NCBI RefSeq assembly: GCF_024139115.2
Contig: NC_085141.1
Location: 398,128,042 to 398,192,041, forward strand
Reading direction: 5' to 3'
DNA: 64,000 bases
Source: Armigeres subalbatus
Lineage: Eukaryota; Arthropoda; Insecta; Diptera; Culicidae
Each line of letters opens with the position of its first letter. Position 1 is the first letter of the stretch. The translations under genes and the position numbers were made by a program. Below are positions 22,976 to 34,686 of this stretch, piece by piece. A model generated the notes under the pieces. The model searched no databases and was not told where the DNA came from. It saw only the letters and a program-made list of their open reading frames with translations.

Positions 22976-24286
22976 CTGAAACAAGAAAGTTAAACGCAAT
23001 TAATTTCAGATGACAGATTGTCAGTGCCCTCCATCACACGTCATCCAATCAAACGAGCTTTAATTGGAATGGAAATAATTGAATTGTCATCAATTACTGC
23101 ATTGTGTAATTGAATTAGGCTTCCCGCCTCGACTGTCACGAATAAGCTGCTATTCTCGTTTTTTCCCTTTTCGTGAGTGTCTGCTTCACAACTCAAGCTA
23201 ATGACAGTGAGTGTACTACAATCTGCTCTGATCAAGTAAGTCTCTTGTCTAATAGCTTGAGCAAGCATTCATGATTATAATCCCAGTTTGTGAAGCATGG
23301 CATTTTGTGTTAATGACGGTCATGAGGTCGAATGATAGAATTTCGAATTCATGAACAAAATCTCTTAATAGTCGAATTTATTGCAGTTTTCGTCAATTCA
23401 CTTGAAAAAACAATGTGAATAAATCGAAAAGCACTACAATACATGATAATATAAAGTCTCTGAAAACATAAATGGAAAAGGCCAGTGTCTAACCATTCAT
23501 TTGACAGCGCAATTCTGTTCACTTTCACCTCCTCGCTCGACTTATTGTCACTCGACATTCCGATCGGAGACCCTAGCTTGTAAATCCTAACTAGGGGCAT
23601 CGGCGTCGATGGCGATAATAATTTGCTCAAATATTGACGCCAACGATTTGCATCATTTTCATCATCGCATCCGGCGCTGGCTGTGACGCACAAAGGTTCC
23701 AGTTGCCATCAGGGAAGAACCACCACGATGGAAGAGGAAGGAATGTTTGCAACTGCTCGGAGCAGAGAACATGACGTATAGACGATGCCATCAAACGATG
23801 CTACTTTCTTCGAAAAACAAACAATTGTTGGAATACGACAAACGCCCGGAAGCCCCACGCGATCCAACACAGAGTTTCTCTAATGGAGTATGAAGAGATG
23901 GCTGCGCGTTCACTCAAGCCCAGCACTGATGGAACTATCAAATTTCAATAAATTTCCCTCCAATGAGATTGTTTTGTCAGATGTGCTGCTGCCAAGGAGG
24001 GGGGGTCAAACCAGGTACAAATTATCACGACGCCCCGACATCCGATTGTCGATGCTATACCGTTGGGAGGAATCTTATGTGAGCCTCGTGGGTTATGAGA
24101 AAATTGTCTTTAGTTCGCCATGTGGTTGCTTGACGAGAGATCTAAATTTAGGCATCAGTGATGAACTTGGGGCCTTCAGTCAGCATTATGAGTAAACATG
24201 TTGCTGGTGGGGAAAATGTTCTGAACGCGCAAGATTCAAGATTTGCTGACTTGGGAATTTCTTTAAGAGGCTTCTCCCTCGGGACG
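22976..24286. other. Upstream intron or 5' region of the secreted-protein gene
   Basis: This is non-repetitive sequence upstream (on the minus strand) of exon A. The missing signal-peptide exon must lie here or further right. I examined the nearest open frames (23041-23268 and 23349-23693, minus) and neither shows a Met plus hydrophobic run followed by a phase-1 donor. Confidence 0.4.
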
Positions 24287-24458
24287 AAACAAATAAGACA
24301 AATAAGACAAATAAGACAAATAAGGCAAATAAGACAAATAAGACAAGTAAGACAAATAAGACAAATAAGACGAATAAGATAAGTAAGGCAAATAAGACAA
24401 ATAAGACAAGTAAGACAAATTAGACAAGTAAGACAAATAAGTCAAATAAAACAAATAA
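24287..24458. repeat. 9-bp minisatellite (ACAAATAAG)n
   Basis: About 18 copies of ACAAATAAG with scattered changes (for example ACAAGTAAG, GCAAATAAG). The open frames over it (RQIRQI... on plus, YLSYLS... on minus) are repeat artefacts. Confidence 0.92.
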
Positions 24459-24620
24459 CTCGATGTTCTGTAACTCGATATTTTCCCTTACTCGATGAAA
24501 TTCAAAGTCCCTTGAATCTAGCATACTGCGTTCCCTCCGTAAGTCGATATCTCCCTTACTCGGTATTCTCCGATTTGAAGTAATTTTCTAATGCATTTTT
24601 ACCTCGCTAACTCGATGTTG
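24459..24620. repeat. ACTCGAT-word repeat fragment
   Basis: ACTCGATG, ACTCGATATTTTCCCTTACTCG and similar words recur. A related block lies at 32045-32116, ending AAGGAAGAGTTCACTGTA. From memory, the CAGTGAACTC end resembles pogo/Tigger-type termini, so these may be decayed copies of one MITE family. Confidence 0.4.
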
Positions 24621-24751
24621 TCTGAAACATAACGACATAATAAGAAGTTAGAAGTGGACAGTGATAAGCGAAGAAGTGAGAATGAGAAGTGGAAAGGGAG
24701 AAATAAGAAGATAGAATTGAGAAATGAGAAGTGAGGAGTGAGAAGTAATTA

Positions 24752-24920
24752 ACGTGAGATTAATTACGTAACGCAAACGTTGGGCTTTTTCAACCCCCCT
24801 CCCCCTTATGTCACACTTTCTGTATGAAAAATCTGAAGTTTTTGTATGGATCGTCACACTTCGCCCAACCCCCCTTCCCCGTCTAAGCGATACGTACTTC
24901 GTGGACACTCCCTTAGTGGC
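24752..24920. mobile_element. Remnant of a TTACGTAA-type MITE
   Basis: AATTACGTAACGCAAACGTTGGGCTTTTTCAACCCCCCTCC-type sequence on one side pairs roughly with GCCCAACCCCCCTTCC on the other. A related but differently arranged copy lies at 61078-61200. It is short and non-coding, and the termini are not exact. Confidence 0.4.
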
Positions 24921-26881
24921 GATTGAAAAATTAAAAGTGAGAAGTTAGAAGAGGCATTCCACGGGGGCATGTCAGTCGATCCTGAGCGACCATTTCGAAA
25001 ATATTTGAAACTCTGCACAGTTTTTCAATTTCATCTAAATCGTCATTTTTCGATATCAAATCTTCATATTGAGTCACGACTAACTTTTCAAAAGGGTGTA
25101 TGTGAAAATGGTTCAAAAATATTTAAAAGCTGCACAGCAAAAACGGAATGTTCGATTTGTTATGATTTTTTCAGCAAAGTTAGACAACTAAATGGTGATT
25201 CTTAAGAAAATGTGCACAGTAAAAAAATTTTTTTTGCCTTTAAAAATATCATTTTGTCACAAAACTCAAATATCTCAAAACCCTATCTTTTTTCGAACGT
25301 AATTTATATTAGCTATTATATTAGCTATCTACCATAAAAATTTGGTGATGGTAAACTAATAAACAAAAAAGTTTTCATTTCACAATTTTCACATTTAGTA
25401 AAAAAAATTTTTTTTCTGTGTAAGTTATTTCGAGAATTGCAGTTTGATGCAGATTTTATTGTTAAGGGACGTGATTTAAACAAGTTGTTTTCATGATATT
25501 TTTGATTTAATTATTCATAGCATCTATAAGAAACTTAGACACGATCCAGTGTTGTGATCAAAAGTATTGATAGTGTCATAATTTTCATTGCACGTGACTG
25601 GCGAAAAATTCTTTTAATAGTGTTGAAACCTGTTGATAATAACGTTGATAGAAACATATCAGAAATGTTATTTTTAAGACAAAAGCTGCAAAATCAAAGA
25701 TTTATATACACGTGTACGTCTATAGTTTACCGGCAAAAAATATACCTCTTAGAGAATAGACTTTATGATCGGGAGGAAACGGGTATCTTCAACAACAACA
25801 AATGCATGATAGGTACATACCATGACAATGCTTACGAAAAAGCAAAAAAATGACTACTACTAAGGTTGTTAAAGATCTTATAGTAATTTTTTCTTCAGTC
25901 AAGCAAATGACACCAAACTAGTCAGTAAAAACTTAAAAGTGATTTTGTTTATTGAAATATTACGAACAACATGAGTAGCCGCTTTCTCAACTGTTGTAGG
26001 CCGTTTGATGGAAAAAAGTGTTCAAAAGAGTAACGAAATCTTACCGAAAGCACCATAGATAAACTGAAAGCGACTGGTTATGCTCCAATGTCCACATTGA
26101 ATACAAATTTACGCATTTGCACGTCCTGCCGTCTAAACGTTGACAAAAGAGCAATCTGTATATCATCGGTTGAGCAGAGCGCAGGAAGTTCGAAAACGAC
26201 AGCAACTGAGGAATTGCCAGATGTATCGACAACAACTGAGGAATTACCAGAAGTATTAAGTGCTGAGAGCCTTGCCACCGTACCATCAGCGAAATCTGTT
26301 TCAACAAATCAATCGGAAGATGAGTGTATCCAAAAGGTCAACATCGAACGCTTTAACGATTAAATGGAGTAAGATGGACTACGTTTATTACCCGGAGAAA
26401 AATACCGTGAAATAAACGAAGCTGTACGAAGAAACCTCTTCAAATTAGGACCTGATGATGTGGAAAATACAGACTACGATGAGGTAATTATAAATATGAA
26501 GGAAAGGTTCTCGAATGCAGCCACGACAAGGAAAGAAAAATTATTGATTTTGTCGATGCTGCCAAGTTCGTGGTCTATTCAGGATGCCATTGATGAGTTC
26601 AAAACCAATAGAAATACAGTAAAAGAGGCAAAACAATTGAAGAATAACTGTCTTTCAACCAAAAATACTAGGTCTAGTACTGCATTAACAGATGAGACAA
26701 AAGAAATAGTAGTTCAATATTTTGAAGATGATGAAGTAAGTCGAGCTATGCCTGGTCAAAAAGATTATGTATCAGTAAAAAAGATGGAAAGCGTCAAGCA
26801 ATCCAAAAACGATTAATGATGACGACTTTGAAAGAAGCGTACACACGCTTCAAGGAAATTCACGATAATATTAAAATAGGT

Positions 26882-27186
26882 AAGAAAATTATTTTGAGCT
26901 TTTTAGTGGAATGTCTTCACTTGTCCTAAGACGAGTTTATACCGTCCCATTGAATTCCACCACTTAATTGTATCTTGACAGATACGTATTTCGACCTCAA
27001 CAGTAAGGCCGTCTTCAGTGTCTCGTACTTGACTCGACAGTGTCTCGTACTCGACTCGACCAAGTCGAGTCAAGTACGAGACACTGAAGACGGCCTTACT
27101 GTTGAGGTCGAAATACGTATCTGTCAAGATACAATTAAGTGGTGGAATTCAATGGGATGGTATAAACTCGTCTTAGGACAAGTGGG
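26882..27186. mobile_element. Palindromic 305-bp insertion in the transposase gene
   Basis: Arms of about 130 bp run from CACTTGTCCTAAGACGAG (26918) inward, and the exact reverse complement ends at 27184. Their centre, near 27051, contains CGTACTTGACTCGAC and its complement. A 12-bp direct duplication ATTAAAATAGGT flanks the insert (26870-26881 and 27187-27198). Removing it restores the transposase reading frame. The arms match the fragment at 7980-8053. Variable-length duplications suggest LINE-type insertion; the head-to-head palindrome is unusual. Confidence 0.8.
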
Positions 27187-27924
27187 ATTAAAATAGGTTT
27201 TTCCTCATTTGCAAGCCTTCGGCCAAGGCAATGTAAGCTTCTTTCCAATTCAGGAACACATAATGTGTGTGTGTGCACAACCCATGAGAATATTAATCTT
27301 ATTTTACATAGTTTGAAAAGAATCAATTTAACAAAGGATATTAAAATGTTAACTGGTAGTCTTTTGTGTGAAAATACAACATCAAATTGCTATCTACGAT
27401 CTTGTTCGGATTGTCCAGATTCTTCATCATTGGAAAATACTTTATTCGCTGAGTTTGAAGAAAAATATATTGATCAGTTATCATTTGAGCAATGGGTGAC
27501 CACGGATAGGTGTGACATAGAAACTATTGTAAAACCTGTAGATGAGTTTGTGTCATATTTTTGCTTGAAATTAGAAAGTTTAATCCCTCACGATTTCATT
27601 AAAACAGAACAATCCAGCTTTTTAAAAATACGAAAATACATTACAAAATGGTGAATTTTTAGTCATTTGTGATTTTTCTGAAAATTACAGTTTTGTATTG
27701 CAAGATGAAGTGCAGTCCCATCACTGGAACGTACAACAAGCTACAATTCATCCATTCGTTATTTATTTTAATGGAAGTACGCAAATTGAACACTTAAGTT
27801 TTATTATAATTTCCGAAGATTTAAGACACGATTCAGTATCCGTAAACTTGTTCATTGAAAAATGATTAACTTTTACGCGTTGATAAGCATAAAGAAGTCA
27901 AAAGATATATTAACGCATTTGCCC

Positions 27925-28135
27925 AAAAGTATACGCGGCGCTCCCCAGAGGTAACGACGCACCGCGCTTTTGCAGCCCGTATACTCGATTCTTATGTGGA
28001 GATAACATTGCGGCGTTTCCTAGGGTGCGGATGTTCCTTTCGAATGGGAAACGCCGCGTGGAATCTTGTGCAAATAGGTGCAAATGCGCTTTTGGAAACA
28101 TTACAACAGCCGCGCGGTGTATCGTATTGACAGCA
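27925..28135. mobile_element. Probable GC-rich insertion in the transposase gene
   Basis: GC content rises sharply here (GTATACGCGGCGCTCC, GAAACGCCGCGTGG, GCCGCGCGGTGTAT), and the frame linking the upstream transposase to SDGAASQYKN is lost across it. The ends GTATACGCGGC and GCCGCGCGGTGTAT are loosely inverted. Exact borders were not resolved. Confidence 0.5.
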
Positions 28136-28729
28136 CCCTACAATATTTCATGTCTGATGGAGCAGCGTCGCAGTACAAAAATCGTAAGAATTTTTCGAGC
28201 CTATGTCAATTTAAATCAATGTACGGAATTGATGCAGAATGGCATTTTTTTGCTACATCACATGGCAAAGGTCCTTGTGATGCTATTGGAGGAACAATAA
28301 AGCGCATGGCCACAAGAGCAAGTTTAGCCAAAGAACGTGAGCAATTAAAACTGCGAAAGAACTTTTTGATTGGGCAAATAGTAGAAAAGAAAAAGATTTA
28401 ACCAAATTATCATTTTGTTTTACTACTACTGAAGAGTACGAAATAAAGGCTTCAGAGCTCAGCGAGCAATTTAATAACGCGAAAACGATCCAAGGAACCC
28501 AAAAATTTCACCGTTTCATTCCATTGTCGGAAAATAAAATTAAAGCAAAACTATACTCAAACTGTGCTGATAATAATTCAAAAGTGTTCGATATTTAAAA
28601 AAATTTTAATAAAAATAAATAAAAAATAAGTATTAATAAACTGTTTTCATGATATCATAACCCATACCAAAATTCAAACCCAAAGCTCTTAGAGTTTCTA
28701 TAACAACATTGTGTAACTGCCACATTTAA

Positions 28730-30156
28730 CACGTACGTCCCCAACCCCCATTTTACGACAAAACTCAAAATTCAAAATCAAGCAGCTCATCCAATTTCTG
28801 ACGGATTTTCAAGCAATCTTCTGGAATCGATCACAAAATTCCTATAGTTTAAGGAACCGAAGTCAATTTTTGTCCAATGGCCATGGTTCCGGATATATTC
28901 CGGGTACTGGGTACTCCCGGAAAAAATGGTCACTGGCAGATCGGCTTCGAAATCCATCGTGCGACATGTCAAATTTCATGATTTTGCCAAACAAGTACAC
29001 TGTACATTTCGGCGATTTTCGATCGAATTGGCCACCCTCCAGGTACTTCCAGGGCCAGGTTCCCTAGAGAGGGTGGCCAATTTTCGATTCGCTCTTGGAA
29101 CCCATCTTGCGACATATCAAATTTCATGATTTTGCAAAACAAGTACACTGGAGTACATTTCACAAGATTTCCAAGAGCGAATGAATTGGACACCCTCCGG
29201 GTACTTCAGGGCCAGGTTCCTTGGAGGGTGGCCAATTTTCAATCGCTCGAAATGCACCCATCTTGCGACATATCAAATTTCATGATTTTATGTCACAAGT
29301 ACACTGGGTACATTTCGGCGATTTTCGATCGAATTGGACACCCTCAAGGTACTTCAGGGCCCTGAAGTACCCTTGGAGGGTGTCCAATTTTCGATCTTGG
29401 AACCCATCTTGCCGACATATCAAACTTAATGATTTTGCAAAATCAAGTAAATTTGAGTACATTTCGGCGATTTTCGATCAATTGGACACCCTCCAGGGTA
29501 CTTCAGGGCCAGGTTCCCTTGGGGAAGTGGCCAATTTTCATTCGCTCTTGGAACCCATCTTGCGACATATCAAATTTCATGATTTTGCAAAACAAGTACA
29601 CTGGAGTACATTTCGGCAAGATTTTCCAAGATCGAATTGGAAAACCCTCCAGGTACTTCAGGGAACCAGGCCCTTGGGAAGTATCCGGAAGGTGGCCAAT
29701 TCGCTCTTGGAACCCATCTTGCGACATATCAAACTTCATGATTTTGCAAAACAAGTACACTGGGTACATGTCGGCAAGATGGGTTCCAAGAGCGAATGAA
29801 AATTGGCCACTTCCCCAAGGGAACCTGGCCCTGAAGTACCTGAGGGTGGCCAATTCGATCGAAAATCGCCGAAATGTACCCAGTGTACTTGTTTTGCAAA
29901 ATCATGAAGTTTGACATGTCGCACGATGGATTTCAGCCGATCTGCAGTGACCATTTTTTCCGGGAGGTAACCCCAGTACTCGCCGGAATATATCCGTAAC
30001 CATGGCCATTGGACAAAAATTGACTTCGGTTCCTAAAACTATAGGAATTTTGTGATCGATTCCAGAAGATTTCTTGAAAATCCGTCAGAAATTGGCTGAG
30101 CTGCGTGATTTTGAATTTTGAGTTTTGTCGTAAAATGGGGGTTGGGGACGTACGTG
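28730..30156. mobile_element. 1,427-bp TTAA-flanked foldback element with 150-bp internal repeats
   Basis: TTAA flanks both sides (28726-28729 and 30157-30160). Termini CACGTACGTCCCCAACCCCC and its reverse complement begin inverted arms of about 270 bp. Between them are five or so direct copies of a ~150-bp unit; the word CCCATCTTGCGACATATC starts near 29101, 29256, 29403, 29553 and 29711. The TTAA duplication is typical of piggyBac- or Kolobok-type transposition. It has no coding capacity; frames here are repeat artefacts. Confidence 0.88.
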
Positions 30157-30847
30157 TTAATTTAATACTTAGGATAATATTAATTCATTTTTATTTATTT
30201 ATACATATAATATTTATACATATAATATACATAATATCGATGAATACATAAATATGGAATATCATACAAACAACTTGTTTAACTCACGCAAGGCCCTTAA
30301 CAATAAAATCAGCATCAAACTGCGAATCTTGAAAAAAAAAATACACGGAAATTTTTTTTTGTTTACTATATGTGAAAATTGTGAAATGTTTGAAATGTCA
30401 TAACTTTTTTGTTTATTAGTTTACCATCACCAAATTTTTATGGTAGATAGCTAATATAATGGACCGTTTTCCCTAAAACAATTACGTTCGAAAAAAGATA
30501 GGGTTTTGAGATATTTGAGTTTTTGTGACAAAAATGATATTTTTAAAGGCAAAAAAATTTTTTTTTTTACTTTGCACATTTTCTTAAGAATCACCATTTA
30601 TTTGTTTACTTTTGTTGAAAAAACATAACAATCGAACATTCCGTTTTTGCTGTGCAGCTTTTTAAATATTTTTGAACCATTTTCACATACACCCTTTTGA
30701 AAAGTTAGTCGTGACTCAATATGAAGATTTGATATCGAAAAATGACGATTTAGATGAAATTGAAAAACTGTGCAAAGTTTCAACTCAATAGAAAATCATG
30801 AATTAAAAATTTTCTTAAATTTTGATGCTGTTGCTTGGAATCGCTCA

Positions 30848-31995
30848 GAAGTGAGAAACTCGAAGTGAGGAGAGACAAGTGAGAAGTGAAAAGTAGTAAG
30901 GTGAAAATTAGAAGCTAGAAGTGAAAAGTGATAAGTGAGAAATAAGAAGTCAGAAGTGAGATATAAGAATGTTTAAGTGGGAAGTGAGAAGCGTAGAAGG
31001 AAAAATGAGAAGTACGAAGCGAGAAGTGAGATGTGTGAAGTGAGAAGTGAGAAATGAATAGTGAGAAGTAGAAAGTTTATAGTGAGCAGTGAGATATTTG
31101 AAGAAATTAGAAGAAGTGAAAAATGAAAAGTGAGAAATGAGGAGTGAGAAGTGAAAAGCAAGAAGGGAAAGTTATATGTTAGAAGTAAAAGTAATAAGTG
31201 AGAAATGAGAAGTCAGAAGTTAGATATAAGAAGGTATAAGTGAGATGTGAAAAGTGAAAAATGGGAAGTATGGAGTGAGAAGTAAAATGTGTGAAGTAAG
31301 AAGTGAGAAGTGAAAAATGAATAGTGAGAAGTGAGAAGTTAAAAGTGAGCAGTGAGAAATTTGAGATAAGAAGTGAGTAGTGGGTAATGAATAGTGGGAA
31401 ATGGGAAGTGAGAAGTTAGAAGTGCGACATTTTTAGTGCGAAGTAGTAGTGAAAAGTGAGATGTGTGAAGTGAGAAATGAATAGTGAAAAGTGCAAAATG
31501 AGAAGTGAATAGTGGGAAGAGGGAGGTGCGAAGAGAGAAGTAAGAAGTTAGTAGTGGAAAATGAGGTGTGAGAAGGGAGCAGTAAGAAGTGAAAACTGAG
31601 AGCCTAGGAACGAGAAGTGAGAAACGATTTTTTTAATGTTTCCTTCTTTTTTATCATCTTCCTTCTTCTTTATGTCTTATGTCCCTCCACTCACTTCTCA
31701 CTACCCAATTATCATCTCTCATTGCTCACCCCTTGCTTCTGTTTATCTAACTACTCATATCACACTATCCTCACTTCGCAACTATCACATCTCACTTTTC
31801 GCTCCTCACTTCTCATGTCTCACTTCCAACTACTCACATGTTACTGCACAGATCACACTACTTAATATTCACTTCCATTTCTCAGTACTCACTTCTCACT
31901 ACTCTGTACTCATTTCGAAAATCTCATTTCTCACTTTCCAGTTCTCGCTGTTTACTATTCACTCTGAACATGTCACTTCTCACTTCACTTTCTAA
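30848..31995. repeat. Inverted GAAGTGAG / CTCACTTC minisatellite pair
   Basis: 30848-31620 is an almost pure purine tract of GAAGTGAGAA-type words. 31640-31995 is the complementary pyrimidine tract, so the two face each other as a very large imperfect hairpin. It is the same word family as the cores at 2330-2650 and 17085-17870. A short GGCTAAATGTCATCCGGCC piece (32015-32036) marks the right end, as in the other composites. Confidence 0.8.
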
Positions 31996-32133
31996 GGAAA
32001 CAAATTTAAACTATTCGGCTAAATGTCATCCGGCCAAATATAAATATATTCCCTATCTCGATACCTCCCTAACTCGATGGTCCCTTCAATATCGAGTAAG
32101 GAAGAGTTCACTGTAAAACAAATAAAACAAATA

Positions 32134-32322
32134 CACTCAGGTTTTTTTACACGGTTGGAATTCATTAATTTCTCGGTTAACCTGAATTTTCAAAGCTTTT
32201 TAAATACCCCCTGAATTTTCTTTGATTTTTTGTGAATTTTTTCGTGGGGTTAACTCTTTGTTTCATTGACGCTGAAGGTCTTAAACGACTAAAACCAAAC
32301 CGTGTAAAAAAAAACCTGGGTG
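32134..32322. mobile_element. 189-bp TA-flanked MITE
   Basis: Left CACTCAGGTTTTTTTACACG and right CGTGTAAAAAAAAACCTGGG plus TG form inverted ends of about 24 bp, flanked by TA (32132-32133 and 32323-32324). This fits a Tc1/mariner-type non-autonomous element. The short open frames are incidental. Confidence 0.75.
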
Positions 32323-32409
32323 TATAACAATTTTTTTTTTTCAAATGTGGTGGCAATGTAATTTTGTGATCTATTCCCCTAAAGAGCATGTTTGACCTTT
32401 CTAATAAGA

Positions 32410-32475
32410 TTTTTTCAATATATTTTATAATGCATGAGAAAGGCATCATCACTACTAGGTGGATTATTCTGTTTT
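32410..32475 (-). mobile_element. Fragment of the CTTTCTCGT...GGTGGATTA dispersed repeat
   Basis: GCATGAGAAAGGCATCATCACTACTAGGTGGATTA is the reverse complement, with changes, of the start of the repeat at 63150. Only one end is present. Confidence 0.5.
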
Positions 32476-32489
32476 TATTTTTCTTGATT

Positions 32490-33480
32490 TTTTTTAAGAA
32501 CCGAAGATGATCTGAAATGGTAATCCAGATGACCTCCGACCACTTCCCAAATTGAGTCAAAATAGTTCGTGCGTCACCTCAAACTTCATAATTTCATTAA
32601 ACAATGATCGGAATGATATTTTTTAAATTCCTTGGCCACTCGGGTTCAATCCGACCACAATCCGTGGGGACCTCAAGAATGGCCATTTTCTAAGTTGAGT
32701 CACCACAGGTCATGTCACACCTCAAAAATCATGATTTCACAATTCTGAGGGTACCTGGGCCGCATGGCTTTAATCCGGTCACATCGGCCACAGTCCAGAG
32801 ACATACGAAATGGACATTTTTAAATTTAAACAAAATAGGACGTGTGCCACCTCATACTTGATGATTTCACGAAACAATGAAATAAATTCTGTTTTTGTGG
32901 CTCTTAGGCCATTTGGTCACATTGGCTGTGATCCGTGAAACCTACTAAAGGAAAACTTGTTCAATTGGATCAAAACAGGTTATCAAAATCAAGCCTAGTT
33001 TAGTCGAATTGAACCCAAGTCGCCAAGGAACCCTAAAAATATCATTCCCATCATTGCTTTGTAAAACCATGAAGCGGTGTCACACGACCTGTTTTGACTC
33101 AATTTAGAACCATTCCGTAGGCTCTTCATATTGAAGTGGATGTGACCGGATTGAACCCAAGTGGCTCAAGAACGCTGAAAATATCAATCCCATCGTTACA
33201 TTGAGAAATCTTGAAGTTTGAGGTGTCACCCGACGTACTTTGACTCAATTTAGAAAATGGCCATTCCACAGATCGTTGACTGGATTGAGCCCAAGTTTCC
33301 CAGGAGACCTTAAATATAATTTCCAGCATTGGTTCGTAAGTTATTGTCTAATTGATCTGAGAAGTGGCTATTACGTAGGTTCCTCGAAATATAGTCGAAG
33401 TAGCTGGATTGGATCCAAATGACCACTTCAAATTATGAAGTTGGAGTGTAACTCGACATAATTTGATTTAATTTTAATCT
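32490..33480. repeat. Foldback array of a ~143-bp unit
   Basis: Minus-oriented copies (32490-32990) and plus-oriented copies (33000-33480) of one unit meet near 32995. The plus unit includes AAATCTTGAAGTTTGAGGTG, GACTCAATTTAGAAAATGGC and GGATTGAACCCAAGT; starts near 33070 and 33213 give a 143-bp period. Related single pieces occur at 33545-33640 and 34390-34480. The core word resembles AAATCATGAAGTTTGACATG of the TTAA element at 28730-30156, suggesting related minisatellites. Confidence 0.7.
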
Positions 33481-33639
33481 TTCCGCCACTGACGTCTGTT
33501 TGTAAGGGCTTTAAAAAACTAAAACTGCCGTACAAATCCGAAAACCTGGATTGTGGTCGATGTGACTGGGTGGAACCTAATTAATGTCCAAGTCGGGTGG
33601 TTTAATTAAGGGTTTTTAAGGGAAATTTAAAATGTCTAA

Positions 33640-34330
33640 CTTGATTCGAATCGAAACGAAACATAGATTTACTTTCGATACTTCGAAACGATACGAAATC
33701 AAGGTTCATTTAATTCGAAATTTTACGAAACGAAACGAATTTTTTTTTTGCGCGGAATTTTTATTGAATTGTTATTGACTTAAAGTACGTATTTCTGATA
33801 TCATTTTTTCGAAGTCAAAACACAGAAGACGTTTTATAGAAGAAAACCCAACACAAACTTGTCGATTCAGAATGGGGTTATGAAGTAGGCGTTAATACAA
33901 ATTTTGACAACAGGTATATGGTTTTGTTCAGCTGCACAGCCGAAATTTTTGATAATATTGCTGTTCCAGAGAAAACTTTCCTTTTTCCGGTTCAATTTTC
34001 AAACTACCGCAGCTACTTTGTACTTTTTCTTTACTATTTGGCATGGCATTCTACGATGACAACACCAATAACGGTCAACGCCGGTTTTTGTTTCAGTGTA
34101 TTGAAGATTTGCAGGCTGGCGGTAGAACTTTGACAGCTACAGTAGAACTTTGCGGAATCCGCAAAATAGAAAATTTTGAAAAGATCCGCAATATAAAGCA
34201 TGGTATAAGTTTAGATTTGCTTCAAAATTCCGCGGAATTCCGTTAAATTTCGTTAAAAGCTAGTTTTTTCTAGCGAGATTTTTAAAATTTAACGAAACGA
34301 AACGAAATAAAGAAATCAAATTACGCCATG
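33640..34330. repeat. CGAAACGAAAC-rich dispersed element
   Basis: Both edges carry CGAAACGAAAC words (33655-33740 and 34285-34310). The interior is unrelated AT-rich DNA with a TTTGCGGAATCCGCAAAAT palindrome near 34148. It is probably a decayed non-autonomous element; termini are unresolved. Confidence 0.4.
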
Positions 34331-34499
34331 CAATCGAAATACCGCATATGCATATCCCCGGAATATAGGCAATTAACTTTGATTGAACTGATCATTCTGA
34401 TGATTGTTTTGTGAAATCATAAAGTTTGGGGTGTCGCACGACCTGTTTTGAGTTAAATGTGTAAATCACCACTTTATCCGAGGACAACTCACACGTCTT

Positions 34500-34686
34500 T
34501 CCAATCACTCACTCAACAGCAGTCAACATTCTGTCTGAAACTCGCACTTGATTGCTGCTGCTGGCCAACCACACGATGATTTACCGCTGAACTGCAGCAG
34601 ACGCCATCGTTGAGGTGAAGTTCTCTGGCGGCAACACCATCCGACTAGGCGCGCTACCCACGCTAGCGGCGGAAAACAGTCATGCA
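34500..34686. other. Higher-GC unique stretch left of the CAGGGTG element
   Basis: This is non-repetitive sequence that would be contiguous with 39003 onward before the CAGGGTGTCGAC element inserted. No gene could be identified across the restored junction. Confidence 0.3.

Larger units (their letters stand above)
25971..28597 (+). pseudogene. Broken transposase of the long-TIR DNA transposon
   Basis: From the ATG at 25971 the reading resumes in pieces. There is an N-terminal Cys cluster (CC...C, then CTSC at 26122-26133) and a long helical segment with LILSMLPSSWSIQDAIDEF (26546-26602). After the insertion come CVCTTHENINLILHS (27268-27312) and an acidic stretch around 27440-27650. The catalytic-looking SDGAASQYKNR lies near 28153-28185, followed by WHFFATSHGKGPCDAIGG. 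From memory, the last motifs recur in a widespread family of uncharacterised invertebrate transposase-like proteins. Stops, frameshifts and two insertions break the frame, so it is not functional. AATAAA follows the final TAA at 28595-28597. Confidence 0.7.
24983..30847 (+). mobile_element. DNA transposon with ~0.5-kb inverted ends and nested insertions
   Basis: 25006-25500 and the reverse complement of 30262-30783 are nearly the same sequence. Shared words include CTGCACAGTTTTTCAATTTC, AATCTTCATATTGAGTCACG and CCATAAAAATTTGGTGATGG. This gives inverted ends of about 0.5 kb. A shorter TGAGCGA match at 24983 and 30847 may mark the true termini; I saw no target duplication. Between the ends lies a broken transposase gene (25971-28597), and three later insertions lie inside the element (26882-27186, about 27925-28135, 28730-30156). 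Its superfamily is not assigned. Confidence 0.75.
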
